A DNA stretch of 64,000 nt from CAYXSX01 sp964467925 (GCA_964467925.1 CAYXSX010000002.1:1-64000); one strand, 5' to 3'; counted from the first letter of the stretch, positions 43,724 to 52,947 are shown. Numbers and translations: made by a program. The notes: a model not told the origin generated them from the sequence alone.

Positions 43724-43768
43724 CACCCGATCCTCCCATCAAAAAATCCATTTTAGAGATATAAAGTA

Positions 43769-45025
43769 ATGAATTTACAAGACCTGAAAACAAGATCACC
43801 GGCCGAATTGCTAGCCTTTGCCGAAGAGCTGGAAATTGAAAACTGCGCCGCTATGCGCAAACAAGACATGATGTTCGCCATCCTCAAACAGCTGGCGGAT
43901 CAGGGCGCACCAATCTCCGGCTCCGGCGTGCTCGAAGTTCTTCAGGACGGTTTCGGTTTCCTGCGCTCTCCGGAGGAAAACTACCTACCGGGCCCCGACG
44001 ATATTTACGTCTCCCCCTCGCAGGTGCGCCGTTTCGGCCTGCGCACAGGCGACATCGTAGAGGGCGAAATTCGCGCCCCGAAAGATTCCGAGCGTTATTT
44101 CGCGCTGTTAAAAACCAGCACGATTAACGGCGAGCTGCCGGAAAAAACGCGTCACCGCATCAACTTCGATAACCTGACGCCGCTTTACCCCGAGCGCAAG
44201 ATCAAGCTGGAACTGGACGACCCCACAAAAAAAGACAACGTCCAGCGCGTGATCGAGCTTACATCTCCTATCGGTTTCGGCCAGCGCGCCCTGATCGTGG
44301 CGCCGCCGCGTACCGGTAAAACCGTGATGATGCAGGAAATCGCCAAATCCATTTCCGCCAATCACCCCGATGCTTATCTGATCGTTCTTCTGATCGATGA
44401 ACGCCCTGAAGAGGTGACCGACATGGCCCGCTCCGTACGCGGCGAAGTTGTTTCCTCCACATTCGACGAACCCGCTTCCCGTCACGTACAAGTGGCCGAG
44501 ATGGTCATGGAAAAGGCCAAGCGCCTGACCGAGCACAAACGCGACGTTATTATCCTGCTTGACTCCATTACCCGTCTGGCCCGCGCCTATAACACGGTCG
44601 TTCCGTCATCCGGTAAAGTTCTGACCGGCGGTGTGGATGCCAATGCGCTCCAACGTCCGAAACGTTTCTTTGGCGCTGCGCGTAATATCGAACAGGGCGG
44701 CTCGTTGACCATTATCGCCACGGCGCTTATCGATACAGGCTCGCGCATGGACGAGGTGATCTTCGAAGAATTCAAAGGAACCGGTAACTCAGAGATCGTG
44801 CTTGACCGCAAAATCTCCGACAAGCGCGTCTTCCCGGCCATCGATATTCAGAAATCCGGTACGCGTAAGGAAGAGCTTCTGGTTGATAAAGCAACCTTGC
44901 AGAAAATGTGGGTGCTACGCCGTATTCTTAACCCCATGGGAACGGTGGACGCCGTTGAGTTCCTGCTGGGCAAAATGAAGCAAACGAAGAACAATGACGA
45001 GTTCTTCAACGCAATGAATCAGTGA
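43769..45025 (+). CDS. rho: Transcription termination factor Rho
   Basis: 418 residues, standard length. The N-terminal helix bundle (MNLQDLKTRSPAELLAFAEE), the RNA-binding cold-shock-like domain (GVLEVLQDGFGFLRSPE), Walker A PPRTGKT, Walker B DVIILLDSITRLARAYN and the Q-loop are all present. Rho is a hexameric RNA helicase that ends transcription. It converges with the pseudopilin gene, with only 12 bp between. Confidence 0.98.
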   Translation: MNLQDLKTRSPAELLAFAEELEIENCAAMRKQDMMFAILKQLADQGAPISGSGVLEVLQDGFGFLRSPEENYLPGPDDIYVSPSQVRRFGLRTGDIVEGEIRAPKDSERYFALLKTSTINGELPEKTRHRINFDNLTPLYPERKIKLELDDPTKKDNVQRVIELTSPIGFGQRALIVAPPRTGKTVMMQEIAKSISANHPDAYLIVLLIDERPEEVTDMARSVRGEVVSSTFDEPASRHVQVAEMVMEKAKRLTEHKRDVIILLDSITRLARAYNTVVPSSGKVLTGGVDANALQRPKRFFGAARNIEQGGSLTIIATALIDTGSRMDEVIFEEFKGTGNSEIVLDRKISDKRVFPAIDIQKSGTRKEELLVDKATLQKMWVLRRILNPMGTVDAVEFLLGKMKQTKNNDEFFNAMNQ

Positions 45026-45037
45026 TTTCAAGCTAAG

Positions 45038-46591
45038 TTAATTGCAAACAACACAGCACGTACCGTCTGTGTTGTCACATCCTCCGGGATGCGTCTCACA
45101 GGCATAACCGCGCGCGGTTCCTGAAGCACAAGTAGGCGCAGGATAGGAAAAGGTTCTATAGCAACTGCTCCAGTCGTTATTACAACCGCTGGCAACACCG
45201 AAACGTCTGACCTCATAACCTGCCGGATTCCCATTAATGCAGGCCGAACGGTCCCATTCGCCGTATTCTCCAATAGAATAAGGCTCAATTATACCGTTAT
45301 TGCAAAACGACTCACCCGGACGGGAGCGCGTCATCGTTCCGTTAAGCCCGCCGTCGCAAGGCGCGGTTTCTGTGTCAGAAGAACTGCCGAAAATTTGGCC
45401 GTGATAGTATCCACCGCTGCAATTCGCGCCAAAAACGGATATGAATTTCACGCCGTTACAAAATTCGCGGGTACCTGTGGCGCCATTAAAACGAAACTGC
45501 CCTTTGGTAGACATTGTGCAAGTCCCCGCGGCGCAACCATAGGAAATATTGCCCCAGCTGTAACCGGCACCGTCATTGTCGTTACAACACTCGACAACGC
45601 TTTTCGACCCGTCATTATACCGGATTGACCCCACCGAGGACGCATCACACGGGTTGGACGTATTGGCAATCTTGATGGCCCCGTCTACATCAACGCGCTG
45701 TACGGGATTAAGGACCCCCGGCCCTATCCCGACATTGAAAGGATTTTTGGTACCAATATTGCCCCCCGTCCCATCCGAGGATTGCCACCAGCCTTTTGTA
45801 TCTTCGCCAAGCATATGAAGGACCATATCGTCGTAATAGGAATCGGTTTCCGCCGTTGCATAAGTATAGGCCTCGTCTCGAAATGTTGCCTCAAAGGTCG
45901 TTTGCCATAGACAGTTGCGGGAATCCCCAAGTCCGGGAGTTGTTTGCGTTATGCGGCATGCTTTTCCGTGGGGTTTGCCTTCCTGCGTATAACTTCCCGC
46001 TCCGTCCGGCCCGTGTGAAATGAGTATAAAATCCACATTCGCAGTTCTGTCCTCGATAGTGTGATCAGGCAGTTCCACTTTGTACAGACGTGTAATAGCG
46101 GGCGGTATTGCTGACTTGTCCTCCAGAGCGTTCTCTTCGGTTAAATCCATCGTCACGGCATAGGTAAAACGGTTGTCGTACTCGTCGAGCATTAAATTGT
46201 TGTCGGTCTTCATGGTTGTCGTCGGTAAAGCGCCCAGTAAAACTATTGCGCCGTCAGCCCCCCTCAGGGCAAATACCCCGCCAAGATCGTCACCCACTGA
46301 AACGGAATCATAATTAGCTGGACAAACTTGTTCCCCGAATCCGGGTGCACCGGGCGGCGTAGTAAGAGAAGCAGGACAGGGAAAACGTATAAGGTCGTCT
46401 TTAATAAACCGGGCCAGCGCAATGCTGGCATTATGCAAGCGCTCGTTAGTCTGGTCTATCCGCTGTTGCTTAATATATATGGACGCGCCGGAAAAAAACG
46501 CAGCTGCCAGCAAGCCAAACACGACAAGTGCAATGGCTAGATCAAGAAGGGTAAAACCGTCGTTATCTCGAATAGAGCTCCAACTTTTCAT
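45038..46591 (-). CDS. Pseudopilin-like protein with a large Cys-rich C-terminus
   Basis: 517 residues. A type IV prepilin signal (DNDG then FTLLDLAIALVVFGLLAAAF) gives processing after Gly12, but position +5 is Asp instead of the usual Glu. A helical stalk (to about 60) follows, then a region with PCPASL and DNRFTYAVTMDL as in pilin-like proteins with large heads. From about residue 310 on there are more than 20 Cys (for example VECCNDNDGAGYSW and DGTCCVVCN). Probably a minor pilin or adhesin tip on the cell surface. No other pilus gene is in the window. Confidence 0.72.
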   Translation of the reverse strand: MKSWSSIRDNDGFTLLDLAIALVVFGLLAAAFFSGASIYIKQQRIDQTNERLHNASIALARFIKDDLIRFPCPASLTTPPGAPGFGEQVCPANYDSVSVGDDLGGVFALRGADGAIVLLGALPTTTMKTDNNLMLDEYDNRFTYAVTMDLTEENALEDKSAIPPAITRLYKVELPDHTIEDRTANVDFILISHGPDGAGSYTQEGKPHGKACRITQTTPGLGDSRNCLWQTTFEATFRDEAYTYATAETDSYYDDMVLHMLGEDTKGWWQSSDGTGGNIGTKNPFNVGIGPGVLNPVQRVDVDGAIKIANTSNPCDASSVGSIRYNDGSKSVVECCNDNDGAGYSWGNISYGCAAGTCTMSTKGQFRFNGATGTREFCNGVKFISVFGANCSGGYYHGQIFGSSSDTETAPCDGGLNGTMTRSRPGESFCNNGIIEPYSIGEYGEWDRSACINGNPAGYEVRRFGVASGCNNDWSSCYRTFSYPAPTCASGTARGYACETHPGGCDNTDGTCCVVCN

Positions 46592-46619
46592 CTCACTAAT
46601 ATAATAGCATAATAGCGTA

Positions 46620-47234
46620 TTATTGTCCCAGCGTATCGTCCAGCACGGGCATATCTTCGATCAGAAGTTCCTCGTTGGATAGCTTTACAAATCCTTTGGG
46701 ATCGACCGAGACTTTGCTTTTAAACAGTGAGTCCTTGAAGATCATGCACACTTCAAGATCGAAAACGCCGTCCTCCCCGATCTCTTTCAGCGTGATGGAA
46801 CACATCATCGCGGCAATGGCCTTGCGCGCTGCCGGAGGCGGCTCTTCCTTCCAGGCAATGTCATCGACGTTTTCAACAATCAGAAACCGACCGTGACGTC
46901 CGCGCACATAGGTAAAAAAGAACCTGATATAATCCTCAATATTGCTTTCCGTAAGATGGATTGGTGCCTTCTGGTTCAGGGCGTAAATCGGCTCGTTGGT
47001 GAAATCCAGCACGATCACTTCGCCGGGCTTGTAGATCACAAACCGTTGAAGCGGCGGCATCGCCGTATGATCGGCGATATCAAGAAAGCGATAGCCCTCG
47101 TAAAACGGCATATCCCACGATAAAATGGTCGTCTGGACGGGGTCGAAGACCAGCCCGTCAAAATGCGGGTTTACCTCCTCCAAAATGGTGGCAATATCTT
47201 CAAGTTCCAGTTTTTCAAAGGCTTCTTTATACAT
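46620..47234 (-). CDS. Conserved-looking orphan, unknown function
   Basis: 204 residues, acidic, no signal. Recognisable stretches are RFVIYKPGEVIVLDFTNEPI and FFFTYVRGRHGRFLIVENVD. The mixed alpha/beta pattern suggests a soluble enzyme or regulator. It is 28 bp upstream of the pseudopilin gene and its 5' side faces the candidate origin and hemE. Not recognised. Confidence 0.62.
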   Translation of the reverse strand: MYKEAFEKLELEDIATILEEVNPHFDGLVFDPVQTTILSWDMPFYEGYRFLDIADHTAMPPLQRFVIYKPGEVIVLDFTNEPIYALNQKAPIHLTESNIEDYIRFFFTYVRGRHGRFLIVENVDDIAWKEEPPPAARKAIAAMMCSITLKEIGEDGVFDLEVCMIFKDSLFKSKVSVDPKGFVKLSNEELLIEDMPVLDDTLGQ

Positions 47235-47598
47235 GGCCCGGTTATTCTAGACGCCCTCGGCTTTCTTGTATAGCTCTGTGGTTAACTCGTGAAAGAATCA
47301 TGAGATAAATCGGGGAGTAAATTACCCCCAAATCATGACAGTTTGAGGAGAGGAGTCTTCCCCATGTGTAAAAGTGAAAATCACCGGAAATCCTTTATCG
47401 GAGCGAATCATATCGAATCGCCGGAAACGCTTTTATCTTGAGTTAGGAGTAGTTGTGGGTGGATCTGGGGGCAAAATCTATACCCGTTATCCCCATGCCC
47501 TACAAACAACTAAAACCTTTTTTAAATATATATTTTTAATAGTATGAGGGCCTCAGATCGTGCTTAGGTAAGCGATCATTCGGGAAGGGAGATTCGTT
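47235..47598. other. Candidate chromosomal replication origin next to hemE
   Basis: This 364-bp region has no gene. It holds TGTGTAAAA (47365-47373), a perfect match on the minus strand to the DnaA-box consensus TTWTNCACA. Two near matches are TGTGGTTAA (47277-47285) and TTATCCCCA (47487-47495). An AT-rich tract (about 47510-47545) beside them could unwind. In Caulobacter and Rickettsia the origin lies between hemE and the ppsR homologue, and both genes are in this window. ATCATGA occurs twice, on either side of a G4/C4 hairpin near 47311-47329. Promoter function for hemE is also likely. The origin call is inference. Confidence 0.45.
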
Positions 47599-48642
47599 TT
47601 GAGCGAAAAAACATTCATACGGGTTTTGCACGGGGAGAAGACGGAAAAAGTGCCGTTCTGGTTTATGCGCCAAGCCGGGCGTTATCTTCCAGAGTATCGG
47701 GAGCTCAGAGCAAAAAAGGGCGGGTTTCTGGAGATGGTCTATGACCCGCAGGCCGCCGCCGAGATTACGCTCCAACCCATACGCCGTTTCGGTATGAGCG
47801 CGGCGATATTGTTTTCCGACATTCTTGTCATTCCTCATGCTTTGGGCCAGCATCTGGAATTTACGGCAGGCGAGGGGCCGAAGCTCGATCCTGTGACAAG
47901 CTTGGCGGGCCTGAAAAAACTCTCGCTGGCGGGGGTTGATGAAACCCTTTCCCCTATTTATCAAACCTTGCGCAATGTGCGAGAGGGTTTGGTGGCTGAG
48001 GGTTTCACCGATACCGCGCTGATTGGCTTTGCCGGCTCCCCGTGGACGGTGGCGTGTTACATGGTGGAAGGGCAGGGCTCGAAAGATTATCTGACCGTTA
48101 AGGCGCTGTCCTATTCGAACCCCGAATTCTTTGCTGCGCTGATTGATTTGATTGTGGAGGCCACCGTGCATTATCTCCTCAAACAGATCGAAGCCGGAGC
48201 CGAAGCGTTGCAGCTTTTCGATAGCTGGTCGGGCGCGCTGGATGCCGAAGGTTTCAGACGCTGGTGCATAGAACCCACGGCCAAAATCGTGCAGAAAATC
48301 AGGGCAGCCTATCCCGAAATCCCGATCATCGGTTTCCCCAGAGGGGCCGGAATTCATTACCAAGCTTATGCGCAGGAAACGTGCGTTACCGCGCTGGGGC
48401 TCGATCCTTCCATCGATAGCGTATGGGCCGATAAAAACCTGCAAACCCTTTGCCCCGTGCAGGGTAATCTGGAGCCAGCCCTATTACTCGCCGGGGGTGA
48501 AGCGCTGGAGGGCACAGCGCGTAAAATTCTGGATGATCTATCCGCCGGGCCATTCGTATTTAATCTCGGTCACGGTATTCACAAAGACACGCCGATAGGG
48601 CATGTTGAAACCCTTGTGAAAATTATTGAAGGTTACAGATAA
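47599..48642 (+). CDS. hemE: Uroporphyrinogen decarboxylase
   Basis: 347 residues from a TTG start with GGGAAGGGAG upstream; no better start exists. PFWFMRQAGRYLPEYRELR at the beginning and GFAGSPWTVACYMVEG mid-protein are the family hallmarks. It converts uroporphyrinogen III to coproporphyrinogen III in heme synthesis. It is followed 2 bp later by hemH. Confidence 0.96.
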   Translation: MSEKTFIRVLHGEKTEKVPFWFMRQAGRYLPEYRELRAKKGGFLEMVYDPQAAAEITLQPIRRFGMSAAILFSDILVIPHALGQHLEFTAGEGPKLDPVTSLAGLKKLSLAGVDETLSPIYQTLRNVREGLVAEGFTDTALIGFAGSPWTVACYMVEGQGSKDYLTVKALSYSNPEFFAALIDLIVEATVHYLLKQIEAGAEALQLFDSWSGALDAEGFRRWCIEPTAKIVQKIRAAYPEIPIIGFPRGAGIHYQAYAQETCVTALGLDPSIDSVWADKNLQTLCPVQGNLEPALLLAGGEALEGTARKILDDLSAGPFVFNLGHGIHKDTPIGHVETLVKIIEGYR

Positions 48643-48644
48643 AA

Positions 48645-49736
48645 ATGGCCGGAAAAGTAAAAATCGCAGCAAAAGCTAAATCAGCCAAAACCAAAAAAAT
48701 AGCCGTGGTGCTATTTAACCTTGGCGGGCCAGATTCCAAAAACGCGATCCGCCCGTTCCTGATGAATTTCTTCATGGATAAAAACATTGTCCGGCTGCCT
48801 GTCCCGTTTCGCTGCCTTCTGGCATGGTTTATCAGCACACGCCGCTCGAAACGCGAGGCAGGTGAAAGCTACGGGGAGTTGGGCAACAAATCCCCTCTGC
48901 TGGACAATACGAAGGAACAGGCCCTTGCGCTGGAGAAATCGCTCAATACGCTCAAAAACACCAAATTCAAAACCTTCATCGCCATGCGTTACTGGCACCC
49001 CTTATCCGCACAAACTGTGCGCGAGGTGCGCGACTGGGACGCGGACGAGATTATGATCCTGCCGCTTTACCCGCAATTCTCTACCACCACGACCGGCTCT
49101 TCTCTGCAGGCATGGAACAAGGCGGCTTTTGAGGCCGATTATGAATGCCCCTCTTCTATGGTTTGCTGCTATCCCGAAAATGCGGGGTTTATCAAGGCGG
49201 CGGCGGATAATATCTCCGTACAGTACGACAAGGCGAAGGAAGACAAGTTTAAAAACATCCGCGTGCTCTTTTCCGCTCATGGCCTGCCCGAAAGCATTAT
49301 CCGCGCGGGCGATCCGTATCAGTGGCAATGCGAAAAAACGGCTGAAAAAATCGTTAAGGCGCTGGGCATCAAGGATCTAGACTGGCAAATCTGTTACCAG
49401 AGCCGTGTGGGCGCGCAAAAATGGATCGGCCCCTCTCTGGATGAGGCGCTGGATAAAGCTGCCGATGACGGCAAGGCCGTGATCGTTTTCCCCCATGCCT
49501 TTACGCAGGAACATGTGGAAACGCTGGTCGAGCTGGATATCGAATACCGCCACGAGGCGCAGAAAAAAGGCGTTCCCGGCTATTACCGCTCGGCGGCTGT
49601 GGGCGTCCATCCTGATTTTATCGAAGGTCTCGCCAAGCTTGTAAAAAGCCACATCAAAAAACGCCAGATCGTCGCCGAGGGTGGTAAAATCATTTGTCCG
49701 AAAGAATTTTCCGATTGCTGCATGCGGCGAGTATAA
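48645..49736 (+). CDS. hemH: Ferrochelatase
   Basis: 363 residues. FNLGGPDSKNAIRPFLMNF, catalytic His in FSAHGLPESIIRAGDPY, and FPHAFTQEHVETLVELDIEY identify the enzyme that inserts iron into protoporphyrin IX. A Lys/Ala-rich extension of about 18 residues precedes the core. The last 15 residues hold three Cys (IICPKEFSDCC); some ferrochelatases bind an iron-sulphur cluster there, but the spacing differs, so this is only noted. Confidence 0.95.
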   Translation: MAGKVKIAAKAKSAKTKKIAVVLFNLGGPDSKNAIRPFLMNFFMDKNIVRLPVPFRCLLAWFISTRRSKREAGESYGELGNKSPLLDNTKEQALALEKSLNTLKNTKFKTFIAMRYWHPLSAQTVREVRDWDADEIMILPLYPQFSTTTTGSSLQAWNKAAFEADYECPSSMVCCYPENAGFIKAAADNISVQYDKAKEDKFKNIRVLFSAHGLPESIIRAGDPYQWQCEKTAEKIVKALGIKDLDWQICYQSRVGAQKWIGPSLDEALDKAADDGKAVIVFPHAFTQEHVETLVELDIEYRHEAQKKGVPGYYRSAAVGVHPDFIEGLAKLVKSHIKKRQIVAEGGKIICPKEFSDCCMRRV

Positions 49737-49739
49737 ATA

Positions 49740-49769
49740 TTGACATAATATATGAATTTGTTTTATAGT
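49740..49769 (+). promoter_or_regulatory. Promoter of the 204-residue orphan after hemH
   Basis: TTGACA (49740-49745) starts 3 bp after the hemH stop codon, followed by TAATATATG. TATAGT (49764-49769) is the -10, spacer 18 bp. The gene starts 37 bp downstream. Confidence 0.58.
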
Positions 49770-49805
49770 CTTCCTGCTTTAAATTTATGGTGGAAGAGGT
49801 GAAGC

Positions 49806-50420
49806 GTGGATGAATCAGAAGCAAGAAGAAGACTTGGAAGCATTTCTGAAGCTCTTAGGGAAATCGAGGAAGAGGAAACTCTGACGGATGAGGAAATTGC
49901 CGAAGAAGAGGTTAGGGCAAAGATCCTGAGGGCGACTCATGGGTTGTTTAGAAGCATTGAAAACGGGCCCATCGATGGTTTTCTTGGGCGCCTGAAAAGA
50001 ATAGATGATGACAATCTGAAAGCCGAAGCCGGGAAAAGAGGGCTTCCGATACCGGGGATTAATGTCAGGGCCGTACCGGAAACGCATGTTAGTGAAGAGG
50101 CGGTAGGCCTTACCCCGGTTTTATACGCTATTCTCCTTCATGACCGACAGATTACCCAGACAAGCTCACGTTTTCGGGCTGCCCTTTTCGAAACGGGCTT
50201 ACTGGAACTGATACTGGAAATTGTCGGGCATGACGATTTTGATTATGAAACCAATAAAGTCGTAGCGAAAGAGATCGACCGGGCAAGAGGCGCGAACGGT
50301 TTTTTTGCTGCCGAGCTAGAGCGCGCCCGTGCCTTGAACGAAGTTGTTTCTCAATGGGAAGAAGTTTACCGTCGTAAACCCCCTGTGACAAACCTGGGAC
50401 AAAGCTTAGATTTAGAGTAA
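49806..50420 (+). CDS. Orphan protein, unknown function
   Basis: 204 residues from a GTG start with GAGGTG close by; an ATG 4 bp later is out of frame and soon stops. The first 45 residues are highly charged and probably coiled (SISEALREIEEEETLTDEEI). The middle (TPVLYAILLHDRQITQTSSR) and an acidic C-terminal half follow. No signal peptide. Base composition is less GC-rich than hemH. One of the orphans with the TTGACATAA element. Confidence 0.6.
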   Translation: MDESEARRRLGSISEALREIEEEETLTDEEIAEEEVRAKILRATHGLFRSIENGPIDGFLGRLKRIDDDNLKAEAGKRGLPIPGINVRAVPETHVSEEAVGLTPVLYAILLHDRQITQTSSRFRAALFETGLLELILEIVGHDDFDYETNKVVAKEIDRARGANGFFAAELERARALNEVVSQWEEVYRRKPPVTNLGQSLDLE

Positions 50421-50424
50421 GGGC

Positions 50425-51273
50425 TTAATGCTCGACCTGAATGGGTCCTTCGGCGCGGCCATGGATGAACTGCTCGACATATTCGTTGCCGGAATCGTCC
50501 AGTGCCTCGACGGGGCCGGTCCAAAGAATCTTCCCCTGATGGATCATCGCCACGTAATCGGCGATTTTGCGCACGCTGCCCATATCGTGAGTGATGGACA
50601 GGGCTGTCGCGCCCAGATCCTCCACGCAGTCCACGATCAAATGGTTGATCACATCGGCCATAATGGGGTCGAGGCCGGTTGTGGGCTCGTCGAAAAAGAT
50701 AATCTCGGGGCTGGCGGCAATGGCGCGCGCAAGGCCCACGCGTTTTTGCATCCCGCCCGATAATTCTGCTGGGAAAAGATCACCCACTTCGGGTTTCAGG
50801 CCCACAGCGCGGATTTTCTCGATCGCGATACCTCTTGCTTCGTCGCGGTGCATACCGCGCCCCTGTATCAGGCCGAAGGCCACGTTTTCCCACACGCTGA
50901 CGGAATCGAACAGGGCCGCGCCCTGAAACAACATGCCGAATTTATGCATCATCTTGTTGCGCTGGCCGGAATCCATGCCTACCGTTTCGGCGCCGTCCAC
51001 CATGATTGAACCGCTATCGGGATGCAGAAGGCCGAGAATACATTTCAGCATGACCGACTTGCCCGTTCCCGATCCGCCGATCACCACCAGCGATTTTCCA
51101 GCCGGAACCGAAAGCTCGACGCCGTTCAGCACCTTGTTGCGACCGAATGCCTTATGCACACCATGCAAGCTGATCTTGGCTTCTGCGGGGCTTGCCAAGG
51201 GTTTTGGCGCAGCTTTTTTCGGCGCGGCGGGCTTTTTGGCGGCTTGCGTTTTTGTCTGGCTTCGCGGGCTCAT
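50425..51273 (-). CDS. mlaF: MlaF-type ABC transporter ATPase (lipid asymmetry)
   Basis: 282 residues. Walker A GGSGTGKSVMLK, signature LSGGMQKRVGLARA and Walker B IIFFDEPTTGLD are intact. HPDSGSIMVDG and the MlaF-like signature place it in the lipid-transport group. The first 30 residues are an Ala/Lys/Pro-rich extension. With MlaE it would energise phospholipid trafficking between membranes. Start overlaps the mlaE stop by 4 bp. MlaD and MlaC are not adjacent. Confidence 0.9.
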   Translation of the reverse strand: MSPRSQTKTQAAKKPAAPKKAAPKPLASPAEAKISLHGVHKAFGRNKVLNGVELSVPAGKSLVVIGGSGTGKSVMLKCILGLLHPDSGSIMVDGAETVGMDSGQRNKMMHKFGMLFQGAALFDSVSVWENVAFGLIQGRGMHRDEARGIAIEKIRAVGLKPEVGDLFPAELSGGMQKRVGLARAIAASPEIIFFDEPTTGLDPIMADVINHLIVDCVEDLGATALSITHDMGSVRKIADYVAMIHQGKILWTGPVEALDDSGNEYVEQFIHGRAEGPIQVEH

Positions 51274-52109
51274 GAGAAGAATACCTGCGTCAGGATGTAG
51301 TTGAATATCAGGATAAGGATAGAGGACGACACCACAGCGTTTGTCGTGGCCGCTCCCACACCTTGCGCGCCGCGACCGGAATTAAACCCGTGATAGCATC
51401 CCATCATCGCGACGATAAATCCGAACACGCCCGCCTTTACAAGGCCGGAAATAACGTCGATCGCCTCCATCGTTTCCCATGTTTGGGACAGGTACCCGCC
51501 GGGCGAAAAATCCAGCGAATAGATCGAAACTACATAACCGCCGAACACGCCGATAATATCACCGACAAAAACAAGCGCAGGCAGCATCAGCGTTCCGGCC
51601 AGAATACGCGGCGCAATCAGATATTTGAACGGATTAACGGAGAGTGTCGAAAGCGCGTCAATCTGCTCGGTCACCCGCATTGTACCGATTTCCGCGGCGA
51701 TGGACGCGCCGATACGCCCCGCCACCATCAGGCCCGCCAGAACGGGCGCAAGTTCGCGCGTAATCGAAAGAACCACTACGCTGGCCACCGCGCTTTCGGC
51801 ATTGAATCTTGTAAATCCGGTATAGCTTTGCAGCGCCAGCACCATCCCGGTAAACAGCGCCGTCATGCCGACAACAGGCAGGGAATAATAACCGATATCA
51901 ATCAACTGGCGGATGATCTGTTTGGGGAAAAACGGCGGCATAAAGCAATGTACGACCGCTTTGCCGATAAAAATCGAAAGCCGCCCGACCATGGAAAAAA
52001 AGCCCAGGATCGTTTTGCCGATCGCCTGCGAAATATGCTGCAGGTAATGCAGGGCGGATTTAGTGTGCCCCATACATTCTTCCAGTATGACTTCCTTGTT
52101 TTTGCTCAT
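51270..52109 (-). CDS. mlaE: MlaE-type permease
   Basis: 279 residues with five to six membrane helices, including VVGMTALFTGMVLALQSYTG, MVAGRIGASIAAEIGTMRV (the conserved family loop) and the closing TNAVVSSSILILIFNYILTQ. It is the inner-membrane permease paired with MlaF for lipid transport. An N-terminal cytosolic stretch of about 30 residues precedes the core. Confidence 0.9.
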   Translation of the reverse strand: MSKNKEVILEECMGHTKSALHYLQHISQAIGKTILGFFSMVGRLSIFIGKAVVHCFMPPFFPKQIIRQLIDIGYYSLPVVGMTALFTGMVLALQSYTGFTRFNAESAVASVVVLSITRELAPVLAGLMVAGRIGASIAAEIGTMRVTEQIDALSTLSVNPFKYLIAPRILAGTLMLPALVFVGDIIGVFGGYVVSIYSLDFSPGGYLSQTWETMEAIDVISGLVKAGVFGFIVAMMGCYHGFNSGRGAQGVGAATTNAVVSSSILILIFNYILTQVFFS

Positions 52110-52185
52110 CTAACCAATTCTGCCGGTTCTTCGTGTAACGCGCGGGCCATAACCGCCCGCGACAAAAGATTAGAGGAATTATCCC

Positions 52186-52947
52186 GTGACGTCTATAGTA
52201 GGTCTTATGAAGATAATAAACCCCTCCCAGCTTGTTCCGATGGATATTTTCGAAGGTTTGGAAATCGATCTGGCCTATGCGCATTCCGGCAATCTGCTGT
52301 TCGGCGAAGCGATCTGCCGCAGCGGCGCAAGGCTCTGGCTGCACCTTGATCTGGCGCGGGTTGTCCTTCTGGCCGCGCGGCGGCTGCGGGATCAAAATCT
52401 GACGCTGGTCGTTTATGACGGCCTTCGCACGCTCGAGGCGCAAGGGCGCATGCTCGAAACGCAGCGTGTGAAGGATAACCCCCATTGGCTGCGGGAGCCC
52501 AACCGCCTGCTTTCCCCGCCCGGCGCGGGCGGGCATCCGCGCGCCATGGCGGTCGATGTGGCGCTAAAGGACGCAAGCGGCGCGCTGCTTGATATGGGCA
52601 CGCCCTTCGATTATCTGGCGGAAAACGGCGATGCGGCGCATAACCCGGCCCACCGCGAATTTAAGGGCCATAGCAGGCAAGTGATGGAAAGCCGCCGTTT
52701 GTTGGATAACGCCATGCTGGGTGCTGCCGCCAATCTTGGCATTCCCCTGATCGGCCTTCCCGCCGAGTGGTGGGATTTCCGCTTTCCCGCCGATATTTAT
52801 AATGAATACGAACCGCTTTCCGATGCTGCTCTCCCCCCCGCCATGCGTATGACAGATGCTCCGGCAAACTCCGGCCTTCCCGATTTCCCACCGGAGCATT
52901 TTGAAGAGCTTAAGGCCCGCCTTTATGAGGAAATTGTCTCGGCCTGA
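52186..52947 (+). CDS. D-Ala-D-Ala dipeptidase, VanX/DdpX family (M15D)
   Basis: 253 residues, no clear signal peptide. DLARVVLLAARRLRDQNLTL and VYDGLRTLEAQ match the family. GGHPRAMAVDV supplies the His and Asp zinc ligands. The third ligand position, EWWH in VanX, reads EWWDF here, so Asp would replace His. Members hydrolyse D-Ala-D-Ala; the change may shift metal or substrate. It overlaps the convergent alr gene by 25 bp, an enzyme that makes D-Ala, so a shared cell-wall context is likely. Confidence 0.82.
   Translation: MTSIVGLMKIINPSQLVPMDIFEGLEIDLAYAHSGNLLFGEAICRSGARLWLHLDLARVVLLAARRLRDQNLTLVVYDGLRTLEAQGRMLETQRVKDNPHWLREPNRLLSPPGAGGHPRAMAVDVALKDASGALLDMGTPFDYLAENGDAAHNPAHREFKGHSRQVMESRRLLDNAMLGAAANLGIPLIGLPAEWWDFRFPADIYNEYEPLSDAALPPAMRMTDAPANSGLPDFPPEHFEELKARLYEEIVSA

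Noticed and set aside
48645..49736. Iron-sulphur cluster in ferrochelatase
   Set aside because: Three Cys near the C-terminus, but the spacing does not match known cluster-binding ferrochelatases.
51363..52349. Plus-strand open frame of 328 codons opposite mlaE
   Set aside because: Antisense to a well-supported permease gene and rich in Arg/His, typical of a shadow frame.
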